Shown: positions 1 to 5,326, counted from the first letter of the stretch. The stretch is 7,051 bases of DNA from Bacteroidetes bacterium CG23_combo_of_CG06-09_8_20_14_all_32_9 (GCA_002771395.1 PCSS01000396.1:1-7051); one strand, 5' to 3'. Notes: generated by a model from the letters alone, not told the origin. Numbers and translations: made by a program.

Positions 1-3
1 TTT

Positions 4-79
4 TTACCCCTAACCCTAAAGGGAGAAGTCATTGAAAATCAACGTTCCCTTTAGGGATGGGGTAAAGGTTGATTTTCAA
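4..79. repeat. Two interlocked inverted repeats
   Basis: Arm A (4-24, core CCCTAAAGGGA) pairs with A' (46-65, TCCCTTTAGGG core), about 20 bp with one indel and one or two mismatches. Arm B (32-43, TTGAAAATCAAC) pairs perfectly with B' (68-79, GTTGATTTTCAA). The order A-B-A'-B' means both stems together would form a pseudoknot in RNA, or two mutually exclusive cruciforms in DNA. The CCCTAAAGGG core resembles palindromic repeats scattered between genes in Bacteroidetes; that is recollection, not a search. No gene overlaps it, and it begins at the window edge, so it may continue to the left. Confidence 0.7.
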
Positions 80-100
80 AAAACAGACATTACGGACAGA

Positions 101-112
101 CACTAATTAGTG
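101..112. repeat. 12-bp perfect palindrome
   Basis: CACTAATTAGTG reads the same on both strands. It lies about 150 bases upstream of the aminotransferase promoter. It could be an operator for a dimeric regulator, but it may be chance in AT-rich DNA, and no second copy is seen in the window. Confidence 0.35.
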
Positions 113-172
113 CTTGTTCATAAAGTCAAAAATTGCTACAGATTGCACAGATTTTAAACTATTAACAGAAGT

Positions 173-213
173 CGGCAGTTGGCAGTCCTGCTTACTACTG
201 CTGCCTACTGCCG
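173..213. repeat. GGCAG-type inverted repeat hairpin
   Basis: The left arm 173-185 (CGGCAGTTGGCAG) pairs with the right arm 201-213 (CTGCCTACTGCCG) with one mismatch around a 15-nt loop. Each arm contains a doubled GGCAG/CTGCC motif. It is GC-richer than its surroundings. Arms of this kind recur as dispersed intergenic repeats in Bacteroidetes (recollection). It lies upstream of the promoter and may be a terminator for a gene left of the window or simply a repeat. Confidence 0.6.
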
Positions 214-257
214 CTGGTTCATTTTTGCGGAAATTAAATTATTTTAGATTTAACTAA

Positions 258-290
258 TTTGTATTTTCAATAATTTATTTTATAATTTTG
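258..290 (+). promoter_or_regulatory. Bacteroidetes-type promoter of the aminotransferase-pckA operon
   Basis: A -7 element TAATTTTG (283-290) matches TAnnTTTG. A -33 TTTG (258-261) lies 21 bases upstream, within the spacing known for Bacteroides and Flavobacterium promoters. Transcription would start near 295-298, leaving a leader of about 20 nt before the ATG at 318. No Shine-Dalgarno sequence precedes that ATG; the leader is A/T-rich, as usual in this phylum. Confidence 0.6.
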
Positions 291-317
291 CCCCCTTATA
301 AATTTTAATAAGTAAAT

Positions 318-1535
318 ATGAGCATAAGTTTGATAGGAAGTGGAATTTGCGAGTCGGCAACGTTAAAATTAAACGAAACCTTTTCTATTTTAAAAGCCAA
401 GGGCGAACCGGTAATACACCTTGGCGGAGGAGAACCTAAGAGCAGGTCTCCTTTCGAAGCAATTACTACTACAGCAGGACTCCTTAATTCGGGTGAAATA
501 CGCTATGCCCCTGTTGACGGAACAATTGAGATGAAACAAGCAATCATCCGTTACACTTATGACTTCTACAACAGAAAAGTTACACCTGAAAATGTTATTG
601 CATCAAGCGGTGCTAAACAGGCAATAATGGTTGCCATGCAGGCAATTCTGAACCCGCAGGATGAAGTTATCTTCATTGCTCCGTACTATGTGAGCTATCC
701 TGAAATGGTTAAATTATGCGGCGCTATTCCTGTTGCTGTGTATCCCGAAGACGGTACTTTTTATCCTGCATTACAAGATGTTATGCAAAATGTTACTCCC
801 TATACAAAACTCATTATTATTAACAGTCCTAATAATCCTACCGGCGCAGTATATTCTCCTGAATTTATAAAAGAAATTGTGGAATTTTGCGAACAAAAAG
901 GGATTTATTTAATAATGGATGATATCTATCATCGCTTGATTTTCGATGGGATAAAAGTTGCAAACCCTTATGATTATACTAAACAAGATATTGAAAACTC
1001 CAAACTTATTGTAATAAATGGTGTCTCCAAACAATATGCAATGACAGGGTTTCGCATCGGATGGGCAGTTGCAAATAAAAATCTTATAAGGGTAATGTCA
1101 AACATCCAGGGGCATCAGACATCAGGTCCTTCAATACTTATGCAAAAAGCAGCGATTGGAGCAATCAACGGTATTCAGTCGTGTGTTGAATCGCTGAGGC
1201 TAACTTTGCAAAATAACAGGAATGTATTAATTAAATATCTAAAAACTATTGATGGCGTAAAAATATTTGTTCCCCAAGGAACATTTTATTCTTTTGTTGA
1301 TTTTAGTGCATACATCAAAAATTCTACGGAACTGTCGAAGATGTTGCTTGATAAAGTTAGAGTGCTAACAGTTCCTGGTATTGAGTTCGGCGCCGAAGGA
1401 TATTTGCGTATATCGTTCTGCGGGACAATAAAAGACATTACCGAAGGTGTTGAGCGAATTAAATGGGTAATAGACCCTAACTCATCAAATGAATTATTTA
1501 TTGGACAACGAAAATTAGTGAGGGACTGGAAATGA
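318..1535 (+). CDS. Class I/II PLP-dependent aminotransferase, aspartate aminotransferase (type Ib)-like
   Basis: Predicted cytosolic fold-type I transaminase of 405 residues. Visible motifs: GGGEP near residue 36; Y63 and DG in YAPVDGT; the PLP-phosphate loop SSGAKQA (96-102); YYVSYPEM (123-130); NSPNNPTG (169-176) with the cofactor-contacting N173; DDIY (201-204) with D201 for the pyridine nitrogen and Y204; the Schiff-base lysine K238 in SKQYAMTGFRIGW with R246; and the substrate-carboxylate arginine R364 in LRISF. The set is complete, so the enzyme should be active. The N-terminal SATLKLN segment and the YVSYPEM and SPNNPTGAVY stretches resemble Thermus-type aspartate aminotransferases, which may also act on prephenate or other amino acids, so the substrate is inferred. 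A tail of about 20 residues extends past the usual end. The ATG at 318 puts the conserved N-terminal segment in its normal place. The stop overlaps the pckA start (ATGA), indicating a co-transcribed pair. Confidence 0.9.
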   Translation: MSISLIGSGICESATLKLNETFSILKAKGEPVIHLGGGEPKSRSPFEAITTTAGLLNSGEIRYAPVDGTIEMKQAIIRYTYDFYNRKVTPENVIASSGAKQAIMVAMQAILNPQDEVIFIAPYYVSYPEMVKLCGAIPVAVYPEDGTFYPALQDVMQNVTPYTKLIIINSPNNPTGAVYSPEFIKEIVEFCEQKGIYLIMDDIYHRLIFDGIKVANPYDYTKQDIENSKLIVINGVSKQYAMTGFRIGWAVANKNLIRVMSNIQGHQTSGPSILMQKAAIGAINGIQSCVESLRLTLQNNRNVLIKYLKTIDGVKIFVPQGTFYSFVDFSAYIKNSTELSKMLLDKVRVLTVPGIEFGAEGYLRISFCGTIKDITEGVERIKWVIDPNSSNELFIGQRKLVRDWK

Positions 1536-3190
1536 GTAAATATTTAGAATTTGAAACTCCGGCACAAAAACATGCCGCAGAGTTTAAAAGCGAATATGGT
1601 TTAAAAAACCACGGATTAGTTCATCTTGACAGGGTTTTTTGGAACTTAACCGAACCGGCTTTAATAGAAGAAGCTGTGTTTAGAAATGAAGGAAAATTAG
1701 TTAATGGCGGTGCCTTTCTTGTTCACACAGGCAAATGGACAGCCAGAGCCGCTAACGATAAGTACTTTGTAAGAGAAACCTCTTCAGAAAATAAAATAGA
1801 CTGGGGCAATTATAATCGCCCTATTAATCAGGAAAAATTTAATGGTATCCTATACAGAATTCAGGCGTTCCTGCAGGGCGAAGAACTTTTTGTGCAAGAT
1901 GTTTATGCCGGCGCTGACCCAAATTACAGAATAGCAGTAAGAGTAATAACAGACACGGCATGGCAAAGTCTTTTTGTAAGAAATATGCTAATCACTGTTT
2001 CTAACAACATCACTACGCTTAAAACTTTTATCCCCGATTTTACTATTATTGTTTCCCCGTCATTTAAACTTGACCCAAGAATTGACGGCACGCTTTCGGA
2101 AACAGGTATTATTATTGATTTTTCAAAGCGTATGGCGGTAATTGCTAATTCAAGCTATGGTGGTGAAATTAAGAAAAGTATTTTTACTATAATGAATTAC
2201 CTTTTGCCTTTGCAAGATGTGATGGCAATGCACTGCTCGGCAAATGTAGGCAAAAAAGGCGATGTAGCTTTGTTCTTCGGATTGAGCGGAACAGGTAAAA
2301 CCACCTTGTCAGCCGACCCTACACGAGAATTAATTGGCGATGATGAACACGGCTGGAGCGATAACTCGGTGTTCAATTTTGAAAATGGTTGCTATGCAAA
2401 AGCTATACGTTTATCACCCGAACATGAACCTGAAATTCATGCATGCACGCATCGTTTTGGAACAATTCTGGAGAATGTTGTTTTCGATCTTCCATCGCGC
2501 CAAATTGACCTTGATGATGAATCAATAACTGAAAATACACGTATATCTTACCCTCTGAATTTTATTCCAAATTCAGTAAAAGGAATGATGGTAAACACAC
2601 AACCAAGTAATATTATTTTTTTAACCTGCGATGCTCAGGGTGTAATGCCTCCTATTGCACGACTTAATCCGCATCAGGCGATTTATCATTTTATCAGTGG
2701 CTACACATCTAAAATTGCAGGAACAGAACTTGGTTTGGGAATTGAGCCTGAAATTACTTTTAGCGCTTGTTTCGGTGCTCCTTTTATGGTTCATCATCCT
2801 TATTTTTATGCAGAATTGCTCAGAAAAAAAATGGAAAAAAATAAAGTAACCGTATGGTTAGTAAACACCGGCTGGGTAGGCGGAAAATTTGGAGTAGGAA
2901 AACGTATCAGCATCCGTCATACAAGAAATATGCTTAACGCAGCTCTTGAAGGAGAACTTAATAACATAAAATTCCGCAAAGATAAATTGTTTGGTTTTGA
3001 AGTTCCTGTTACCTGCCCCGGCGTTCCCGATGATGTTTTTGAACCATCAAACGCCTGGGGCAACAAAGAAGAATACTGGAGAAAATTTGATGACCTTGCT
3101 GCACGTTACATTGATAATTTTAAACTCTTTAAAGATGATGTTCCGCAAGAGGTTATTAAGGCAGGACCAATACGTTTGAAATTAAGATAA
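1532..3190 (+). CDS. pckA: Phosphoenolpyruvate carboxykinase (ATP)
   Basis: Cytosolic enzyme of 552 residues (family usually 520-550) that interconverts oxaloacetate + ATP and PEP + CO2 + ADP, for gluconeogenesis or, in fermenters, CO2 fixation. Active-site features are present: R72 in TARAAND; SYGGEIKK with K214/K215; H234 in MHCSAN; the P-loop GLSGTGKT (250-257) with K256 and T257; the metal-binding DDEHGWSD with D270/D271; R337 in ENTR; then SGYTSKIAGTE (389-399), CFGAPF and NTGWVGG. One oddity is the substrate loop, usually TGRSPKDK and here TARAANDK (70-77); the arginine is kept. Together with YGGE and MVHHP, this probably marks a sub-clade and not damage. The start ATG overlaps the aminotransferase stop by 4 bases, with AGGGACTGGA just upstream as a weak ribosome site. 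Aspartate-derived oxaloacetate from the upstream enzyme would be its natural substrate (inference). Confidence 0.97.
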   Translation: MSKYLEFETPAQKHAAEFKSEYGLKNHGLVHLDRVFWNLTEPALIEEAVFRNEGKLVNGGAFLVHTGKWTARAANDKYFVRETSSENKIDWGNYNRPINQEKFNGILYRIQAFLQGEELFVQDVYAGADPNYRIAVRVITDTAWQSLFVRNMLITVSNNITTLKTFIPDFTIIVSPSFKLDPRIDGTLSETGIIIDFSKRMAVIANSSYGGEIKKSIFTIMNYLLPLQDVMAMHCSANVGKKGDVALFFGLSGTGKTTLSADPTRELIGDDEHGWSDNSVFNFENGCYAKAIRLSPEHEPEIHACTHRFGTILENVVFDLPSRQIDLDDESITENTRISYPLNFIPNSVKGMMVNTQPSNIIFLTCDAQGVMPPIARLNPHQAIYHFISGYTSKIAGTELGLGIEPEITFSACFGAPFMVHHPYFYAELLRKKMEKNKVTVWLVNTGWVGGKFGVGKRISIRHTRNMLNAALEGELNNIKFRKDKLFGFEVPVTCPGVPDDVFEPSNAWGNKEEYWRKFDDLAARYIDNFKLFKDDVPQEVIKAGPIRLKLR

Positions 3191-3229
3191 GGCAGGCAAT
3201 ATTATACTGCAAACAGGATAAATTTAACT

Positions 3230-3261
3230 TTTCGCCTTTGTTGGTGTTATAATCAACAAAG
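3230..3261. repeat. Palindromic repeat, family copy 1 (possible pckA terminator)
   Basis: CTTTGTTG (3236-3243) pairs perfectly with CAACAAAG (3254-3261) around a 10-nt loop, 45 bases after the pckA stop. No T-run follows on the + strand, so it is a poor intrinsic terminator. Read on the minus strand it matches the right half of the copies at 4259 and 4539 (ACCAACAAAGGC against CTCCAACAAAGGC), so it is a decayed, inverted member of the same family. Confidence 0.6.
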
Positions 3262-3494
3262 AAAGAATTAATACAAAAAAAGTGATAGCCAAAACGGCTT
3301 TACCGAAATTGTCCTGTCGTTTTTATATCATACGTAAAATTTATGTATTATTCTATCTTCTTAGGGTTGCTATTATGCCTGGCGGTTTTTATTTACGACT
3401 TTTAATTTATCAATTGAATTGTTTATATCAATTTTTTATTTTCTGTTTCGTTTTTTCTGTCAATGTCGCTAATGTGCTGGCGTATATGATTTGA
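3262..3494. other. Non-coding stretch, no supported feature
   Basis: This is AT-rich sequence between the first palindromic repeat and the transposase remnant. The only reading frame open through it (3282-3494, +) encodes a low-complexity hydrophobic peptide with no recognisable motif. That frame is in phase with the transposase remnant downstream but is separated by a TGA (3492-3494), and it does not resemble the N-terminal half of that family. A small AGCC/GGCT hairpin (3287-3299) is visible. I see nothing else to annotate. Confidence 0.5.
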
Positions 3495-3761
3495 GTGTGT
3501 AGCAAAAAAGGGGGAAATAAACAACCTCATTTTGTTGTTCAAAAAATTACGGGAGGATTCGGTTCTTTTACCTATTCTCATTCGCAATTAACCGATGTGA
3601 TAAATTATATAAAAAACCAGGGAGAACATCACAAAAAGAAATCATTTAAAGAAGAATATCTGGAATTATTGAGGAAATTTGACATTGAATACAATGAACG
3701 TTACCACTCACCACAGAGACACAGATACCACAGAGATTCACAGAGATTATTCTTTTGGTGA
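3495..3761 (+). pseudogene. C-terminal remnant of a REP-associated (IS200-like, Y1) transposase
   Basis: Residues 19-70 of this frame (GGFGSFTYSHSQ, INYIKNQGEHHKKK, FKEEYLELLRKF, YNERY) match by eye the C-terminal third of Bacteroidetes RAYT / transposase-IS200 proteins, single-strand-specific HUH enzymes that act on palindromic repeats. The N-terminal two thirds, including the His-hydrophobic-His metal motif, is missing. The frame opens only at a GTG after an in-frame TGA, so it is a dead fragment. Just after YNERY, where the family normally ends in an aromatic tail such as YLFEW, 14 extra in-frame residues (positions 3705-3746) are encoded by a CACAGAG-rich repeat. The protein then resumes as LFFW and stops. 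The repeat therefore appears to have entered or expanded at the very end of the gene. Family assignment is good; the insertion model is inference. Confidence 0.75.
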
Positions 3762-3829
3762 TAAAATTCATTGATATATTTTTAGATTATCATCTCTGTG
3801 TTTCTTTGTGTACTCTGTGTCTCCGTGGT
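3710..3829. repeat. Long imperfect inverted repeat of the CACAGAG type
   Basis: The left arm 3710-3747 and right arm 3792-3829 are each 38 bases and pair at 31 of 38 positions. The arm ends ACCAC/GTGGT and CACAGAGAT/ATCTCTGTG pair almost perfectly. The 44-nt loop contains the end of the transposase remnant. Each arm is internally repetitive (CACAGAG units). Arms of this composition recur in many Bacteroidetes genomes (recollection). The left arm is translated in the remnant frame; the right arm is non-coding. Confidence 0.8.
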
Positions 3830-3849
3830 TTTGTATTTTATTACCCTGC

Positions 3850-3860
3850 TGAATAGTAAC
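3850..3860 (+). repeat. TGAATAGTAAC direct repeat, copy 1
   Basis: TGAATAGTAAC occurs here and again at 4703-4713, just upstream of efp. Both copies flank the decayed region (about 850 bases apart). It is short, so chance is possible, but both copies sit next to other repeats, as expected for pieces of a dispersed repeat. Confidence 0.35.
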
Positions 3861-3905
3861 AAATTTCGTTTCTAAATCTTTTGGATAGTAAACTTTCTCT
3901 GTACT

Positions 3906-3921
3906 TTGGTGCGAACACCAA
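3906..3921. repeat. Small perfect hairpin with CGAA loop
   Basis: TTGGTG (3906-3911) and CACCAA (3916-3921) form a perfect 6-bp stem closed by a CGAA tetraloop. No T-run follows. It lies in the non-coding repeat-rich stretch, and no function can be assigned. Confidence 0.45.
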
Positions 3922-3999
3922 TTGAATGTATAATTGAGTATATCTTCCTGGTTTCATTAGTCATTTCATTAATATCGCCTAAAAGTAAAAATTATTATG

Positions 4000-4016
4000 G
4001 AACTTCTACGAAGTTC
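4000..4016. terminator. GAACTTC/GAAGTTC hairpin followed by T-run
   Basis: GAACTTC (4000-4006) and GAAGTTC (4010-4016) form a perfect 7-bp stem with a TAC loop, followed by TTTT (4017-4020). The shape is terminator-like, but no gene ends nearby on the + strand except the distant remnant. A related hairpin lies at 4055-4069, so it is better seen as one of a repeat pair. Confidence 0.5.
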
Positions 4017-4054
4017 TTTTAAAGATGCAATGTTCTGGCCTGTTACAATAATGG

Positions 4055-4069
4055 AACATCTACGATGTT
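4055..4069. repeat. AACATC/GATGTT hairpin, sister of the one at 4000
   Basis: AACATC (4055-4060) and GATGTT (4064-4069) form a 6-bp stem with the same TAC loop and the same upstream ATGG as the hairpin at 4000-4016. The single difference in the left arm (T to A) is matched by the complementary change in the right arm (A to T), so pairing is kept. Confidence 0.55.
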
Positions 4070-4186
4070 ATATAAAGTTTAATAAATAATTTCACAATGT
4101 ATACGCATCGTGGCAGGTTTAACCTGACATCTCATAAAAAGTTTTACTCAAGAAATGTGTTATTAATTAATGGACTTTATATAACA
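4066..4186. repeat. 121-bp segment bounded by 13-bp perfect inverted repeats
   Basis: TGTTATATAAAGT (4066-4078) is the exact reverse complement of 4174-4186. The 95 bases between are non-coding and contain a CAGGTT-T-AACCTG palindrome at 4114-4126. Size and ends resemble a miniature non-autonomous element. I see no clear target-site duplication, and the arms are AT-rich, so chance is not excluded. The left end overlaps the hairpin at 4055-4069. Confidence 0.4.
4114..4126. repeat. CAGGTT/AACCTG palindrome
   Basis: CAGGTT and AACCTG are perfect arms around one T. The flanking GG upstream is not matched downstream, where GAC follows. It looks like the centre of a partly decayed palindromic repeat and lies inside the 121-bp segment. 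Confidence 0.4.
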
Positions 4187-4220
4187 AGGATACTGATAAT
4201 ACTTTTTTAACTTTTATGCC

Positions 4221-4244
4221 ACTGTTGGAGTTATCTTCAACAGT
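4221..4244. repeat. TTGGAG-TTAT palindromic repeat, family copy 2
   Basis: ACTGTTGGAG (4221-4230) pairs with CTTCAACAGT (4235-4244) around a TTAT tetraloop, a 10-bp stem with one G-T pair. A T-rich run (TTAATTTTTG) follows, so it could terminate transcription. The left half, starting GCCACT at 4219, is almost identical to the copy at 4539. Confidence 0.65.
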
Positions 4245-4258
4245 TAATTTTTGATTTT

Positions 4259-4284
4259 CTTTGTCGGAGATAACTCCAACAAAG
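4259..4284. repeat. TTGGAG-TTAT palindromic repeat, family copy 3, inverted
   Basis: CTTTGTCGGAG (4259-4269) pairs with CTCCAACAAAG (4274-4284) with one mismatch. The loop ATAA is the complement of the TTAT loop in copies 2 and 4, so this copy is in the opposite orientation. Its right flank runs directly into the phosphatase remnant that begins at about 4289. Confidence 0.65.
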
Positions 4285-4288
4285 GCAA

Positions 4289-4429
4289 AAATTTTCGTAT
4301 AAACAATTCAAAAACCTGCTGCTTTCGGTTCAGGGCAAATCAATGGACGAACAAAAGCAAATACCTGACAAAACAATAGAAAAATGGCGAGGCGAACAAG
4401 TACAGGTTGACGATATTTGTGTAAGTTAG
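4289..4429 (+). pseudogene. C-terminal remnant of a SpoIIE-type (PP2C-like) phosphatase
   Basis: This frame reads KFSYKQFKNLLLSVQGKS, then MDEQKQIPDKTIEKWRG, then QVDDICV. It matches by eye the last 50 or so residues of Bacteroidetes SpoIIE-family serine phosphatases, which end in a metal-binding DD followed by I/V-T/C-V-I-G-V. Here the end is broken: after DDICV come S and TAG, then in the same frame GVKN, where the family has an uninterrupted VIGVK ending. All of the catalytic domain upstream (GGDYYD, DVSGKG, TDG) is missing. The A-run at 4287-4291 may be one base short, since the preceding frame ends in GGC AAA, so a frameshift may mark the 5' edge. It is not a copy of the intact phosphatase at 5613, whose C-terminus differs. 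It is a fragment of a lost paralogue. Confidence 0.7.
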
Positions 4430-4538
4430 GGTGTAAAAAATATTTTATTTTAGACCTTATTATTAACTCCCCCGCACTCGCTCGCATCCTGCAAGTGAGT
4501 ATTTTTCAAGAAAAAAGTTATCTTTGAAAAAAAAATTC
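4430..4538. other. Non-coding stretch, no supported gene
   Basis: This AT-rich spacer contains one GC-rich patch at about 4468-4500 (CCCGCACTCGCTCGCATCC, then GCAAGTGAGT) with weak self-complementarity (CACT/AGTG), again like a dispersed intergenic repeat. No gene or promoter is supported. Confidence 0.4.
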
Positions 4539-4570
4539 TGCCACTATTGGAGTTATCTCCAACAAAGGCA
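4539..4570. repeat. TTGGAG-TTAT palindromic repeat, family copy 4
   Basis: The core TTGGAG (4547-4552), TTAT loop and CTCCAA (4557-4562) form a perfect 6-bp stem. An outer TGCC (4539-4542) pairs with GGCA (4567-4570) beyond a 4x4 internal loop. The left half repeats copy 2 (GCCACT, TTGGAGTTAT), and the right half repeats copy 3 (CTCCAACAAAGGCAAAAA), so this looks like the complete form of the element. Confidence 0.65.
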
Positions 4571-4583
4571 AAAAAAATTCTTC

Positions 4584-4623
4584 CTCTCTACTTATAAAGA
4601 GAGCTTGTCCCGCATTTGCGGGA
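4584..4623. repeat. Two adjacent hairpins
   Basis: CTCTCT (4584-4589) pairs with AGAGAG (4598-4603) around an 8-nt loop. TCCCGCA (4608-4614) pairs perfectly with TGCGGGA (4617-4623) around a minimal loop. The second is GC-rich compared with its surroundings. No T-run follows. They lie 130-170 bases upstream of efp and may insulate it from transcription upstream, or may be further dispersed repeats. Confidence 0.5.
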
Positions 4624-4702
4624 GACTATGGGATGGTATAAAAAAATTGGTATCTAACGGGGTAAACAATGAAGCGATGAAACATTTTTTTACTTTTGCG
4701 GG

Positions 4703-4713
4703 TGAATAGTAAC
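4703..4713 (+). repeat. TGAATAGTAAC direct repeat, copy 2
   Basis: This is identical over 11 bases to 3850-3860. It sits just upstream of the efp -7 element, where a -33 box would be expected, so repeat debris reaches into the efp promoter region. Confidence 0.35.
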
Positions 4714-4725
4714 TAAAAATTAATT

Positions 4726-4733
4726 TATTTTTG
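4726..4733 (+). promoter_or_regulatory. Candidate -7 element of the efp promoter
   Basis: TATTTTTG matches TAnnTTTG and lies 23 bases before the efp ATG, giving a short A-rich leader. The nearest upstream TTTG (4695-4698) is 27 bases away, longer than the usual 17-23, so no good -33 partner is seen. No Shine-Dalgarno sequence precedes the ATG. Confidence 0.45.
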
Positions 4734-4756
4734 CAAAAAAATATTTTAAACTTTTT

Positions 4757-5326
4757 ATGGCAACAACTGCAGATTTTAAGAACGGACTTTGTGTGGTTTA
4801 TAACAATGAATTATTTTCAATTATTGAGTTTCAGCATGTGAAACCCGGCAAAGGCGGAGCTTTTGTAAGAACAAAACTTAAAAACCTTAAAACCGGAAAA
4901 ATTATTGAAAATACTTTTAACTCAGGTGTAAAAATTGATTTAGCCAATATTGAGCGCAGAGCATATCAGTTTTCTTTTAAAGACTATATGGGATACAACT
5001 TTATGCATTGCGAAACATTTGAACTAATAAGTATTCAAAAAGAAATGATAGAAACTCCCGGACTTTTAAAAGAAGGTTTGCAAGTTTATATTGTTTTTGA
5101 TGCAGATACCGAAACCCCTCTTACCTGCGAGTTTCCACCTTTTGTTGAACTTAAAGTTATATATACTGAACCCGGCTTAAAAGGCGACACCGCTTCATCA
5201 ACCGCCTTAAAAAAAGCAACTCTTGAAACAAATCTTGAAATTAAAGTTCCGTTATTTATCAGCGCAGGTGAAATAATAAAAGTTGATACACGCAACCTAA
5301 GTTACTCCGGAAGAGTCAAAAAATAA
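4757..5326 (+). CDS. efp: Translation elongation factor P
   Basis: Cytosolic tRNA-shaped factor of 189 residues (family 185-190) that binds the ribosome between the P and E sites and relieves stalling at consecutive prolines. An N-terminal KOW-like domain carries the tip loop HVKPGKGGAF (27-36) with lysine K32, the position modified in many bacteria. Two OB-fold domains follow, ending with FVELKVIYTEPGLKGDTA (129-146), VPLFI and KVDTR, which are typical Bacteroidetes EF-P sequences. One oddity is in the C-terminal family signature K-x-A-x4-G, which reads KKATLETN (152-159), so the usual glycine is asparagine; the rest of the signature is intact, and I expect a functional protein. No lysine-modifying enzyme gene (epmA, epmB) or arginine-modifying earP lies nearby. 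The gene appears to be transcribed alone: repeat debris lies upstream, and 286 non-coding bases with repeats lie downstream. Confidence 0.97.
   Translation: MATTADFKNGLCVVYNNELFSIIEFQHVKPGKGGAFVRTKLKNLKTGKIIENTFNSGVKIDLANIERRAYQFSFKDYMGYNFMHCETFELISIQKEMIETPGLLKEGLQVYIVFDADTETPLTCEFPPFVELKVIYTEPGLKGDTASSTALKKATLETNLEIKVPLFISAGEIIKVDTRNLSYSGRVKK

Noticed and set aside
2334..3179. Three short + strand open frames inside pckA
   Set aside because: All are out-of-frame shadows of a well-conserved enzyme.
3282..3494. 70-codon open frame on the + strand after pckA
   Set aside because: Its product is low-complexity and hydrophobic, without motif or ribosome site, in AT-rich DNA. It is in phase with the transposase remnant but does not resemble the N-terminal part of that family.
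3872..3964. 30-residue open frame on the minus strand (starts MTNETRKIYS)
   Set aside because: Its composition looks protein-like, but it is too short, has no recognised family and lies within repeat debris. It could be another gene scrap but cannot be supported.
4524..4709. 61-codon open frame upstream of efp
   Set aside because: It runs through palindromic repeat copy 4, two hairpins and the TGAATAGTAAC repeat, which supplies its stop. The product is not recognisable and is best explained as translated repeat DNA.
5086..5295. Minus-strand open frame inside efp
   Set aside because: It lies entirely within the conserved efp coding region and is an antisense shadow.
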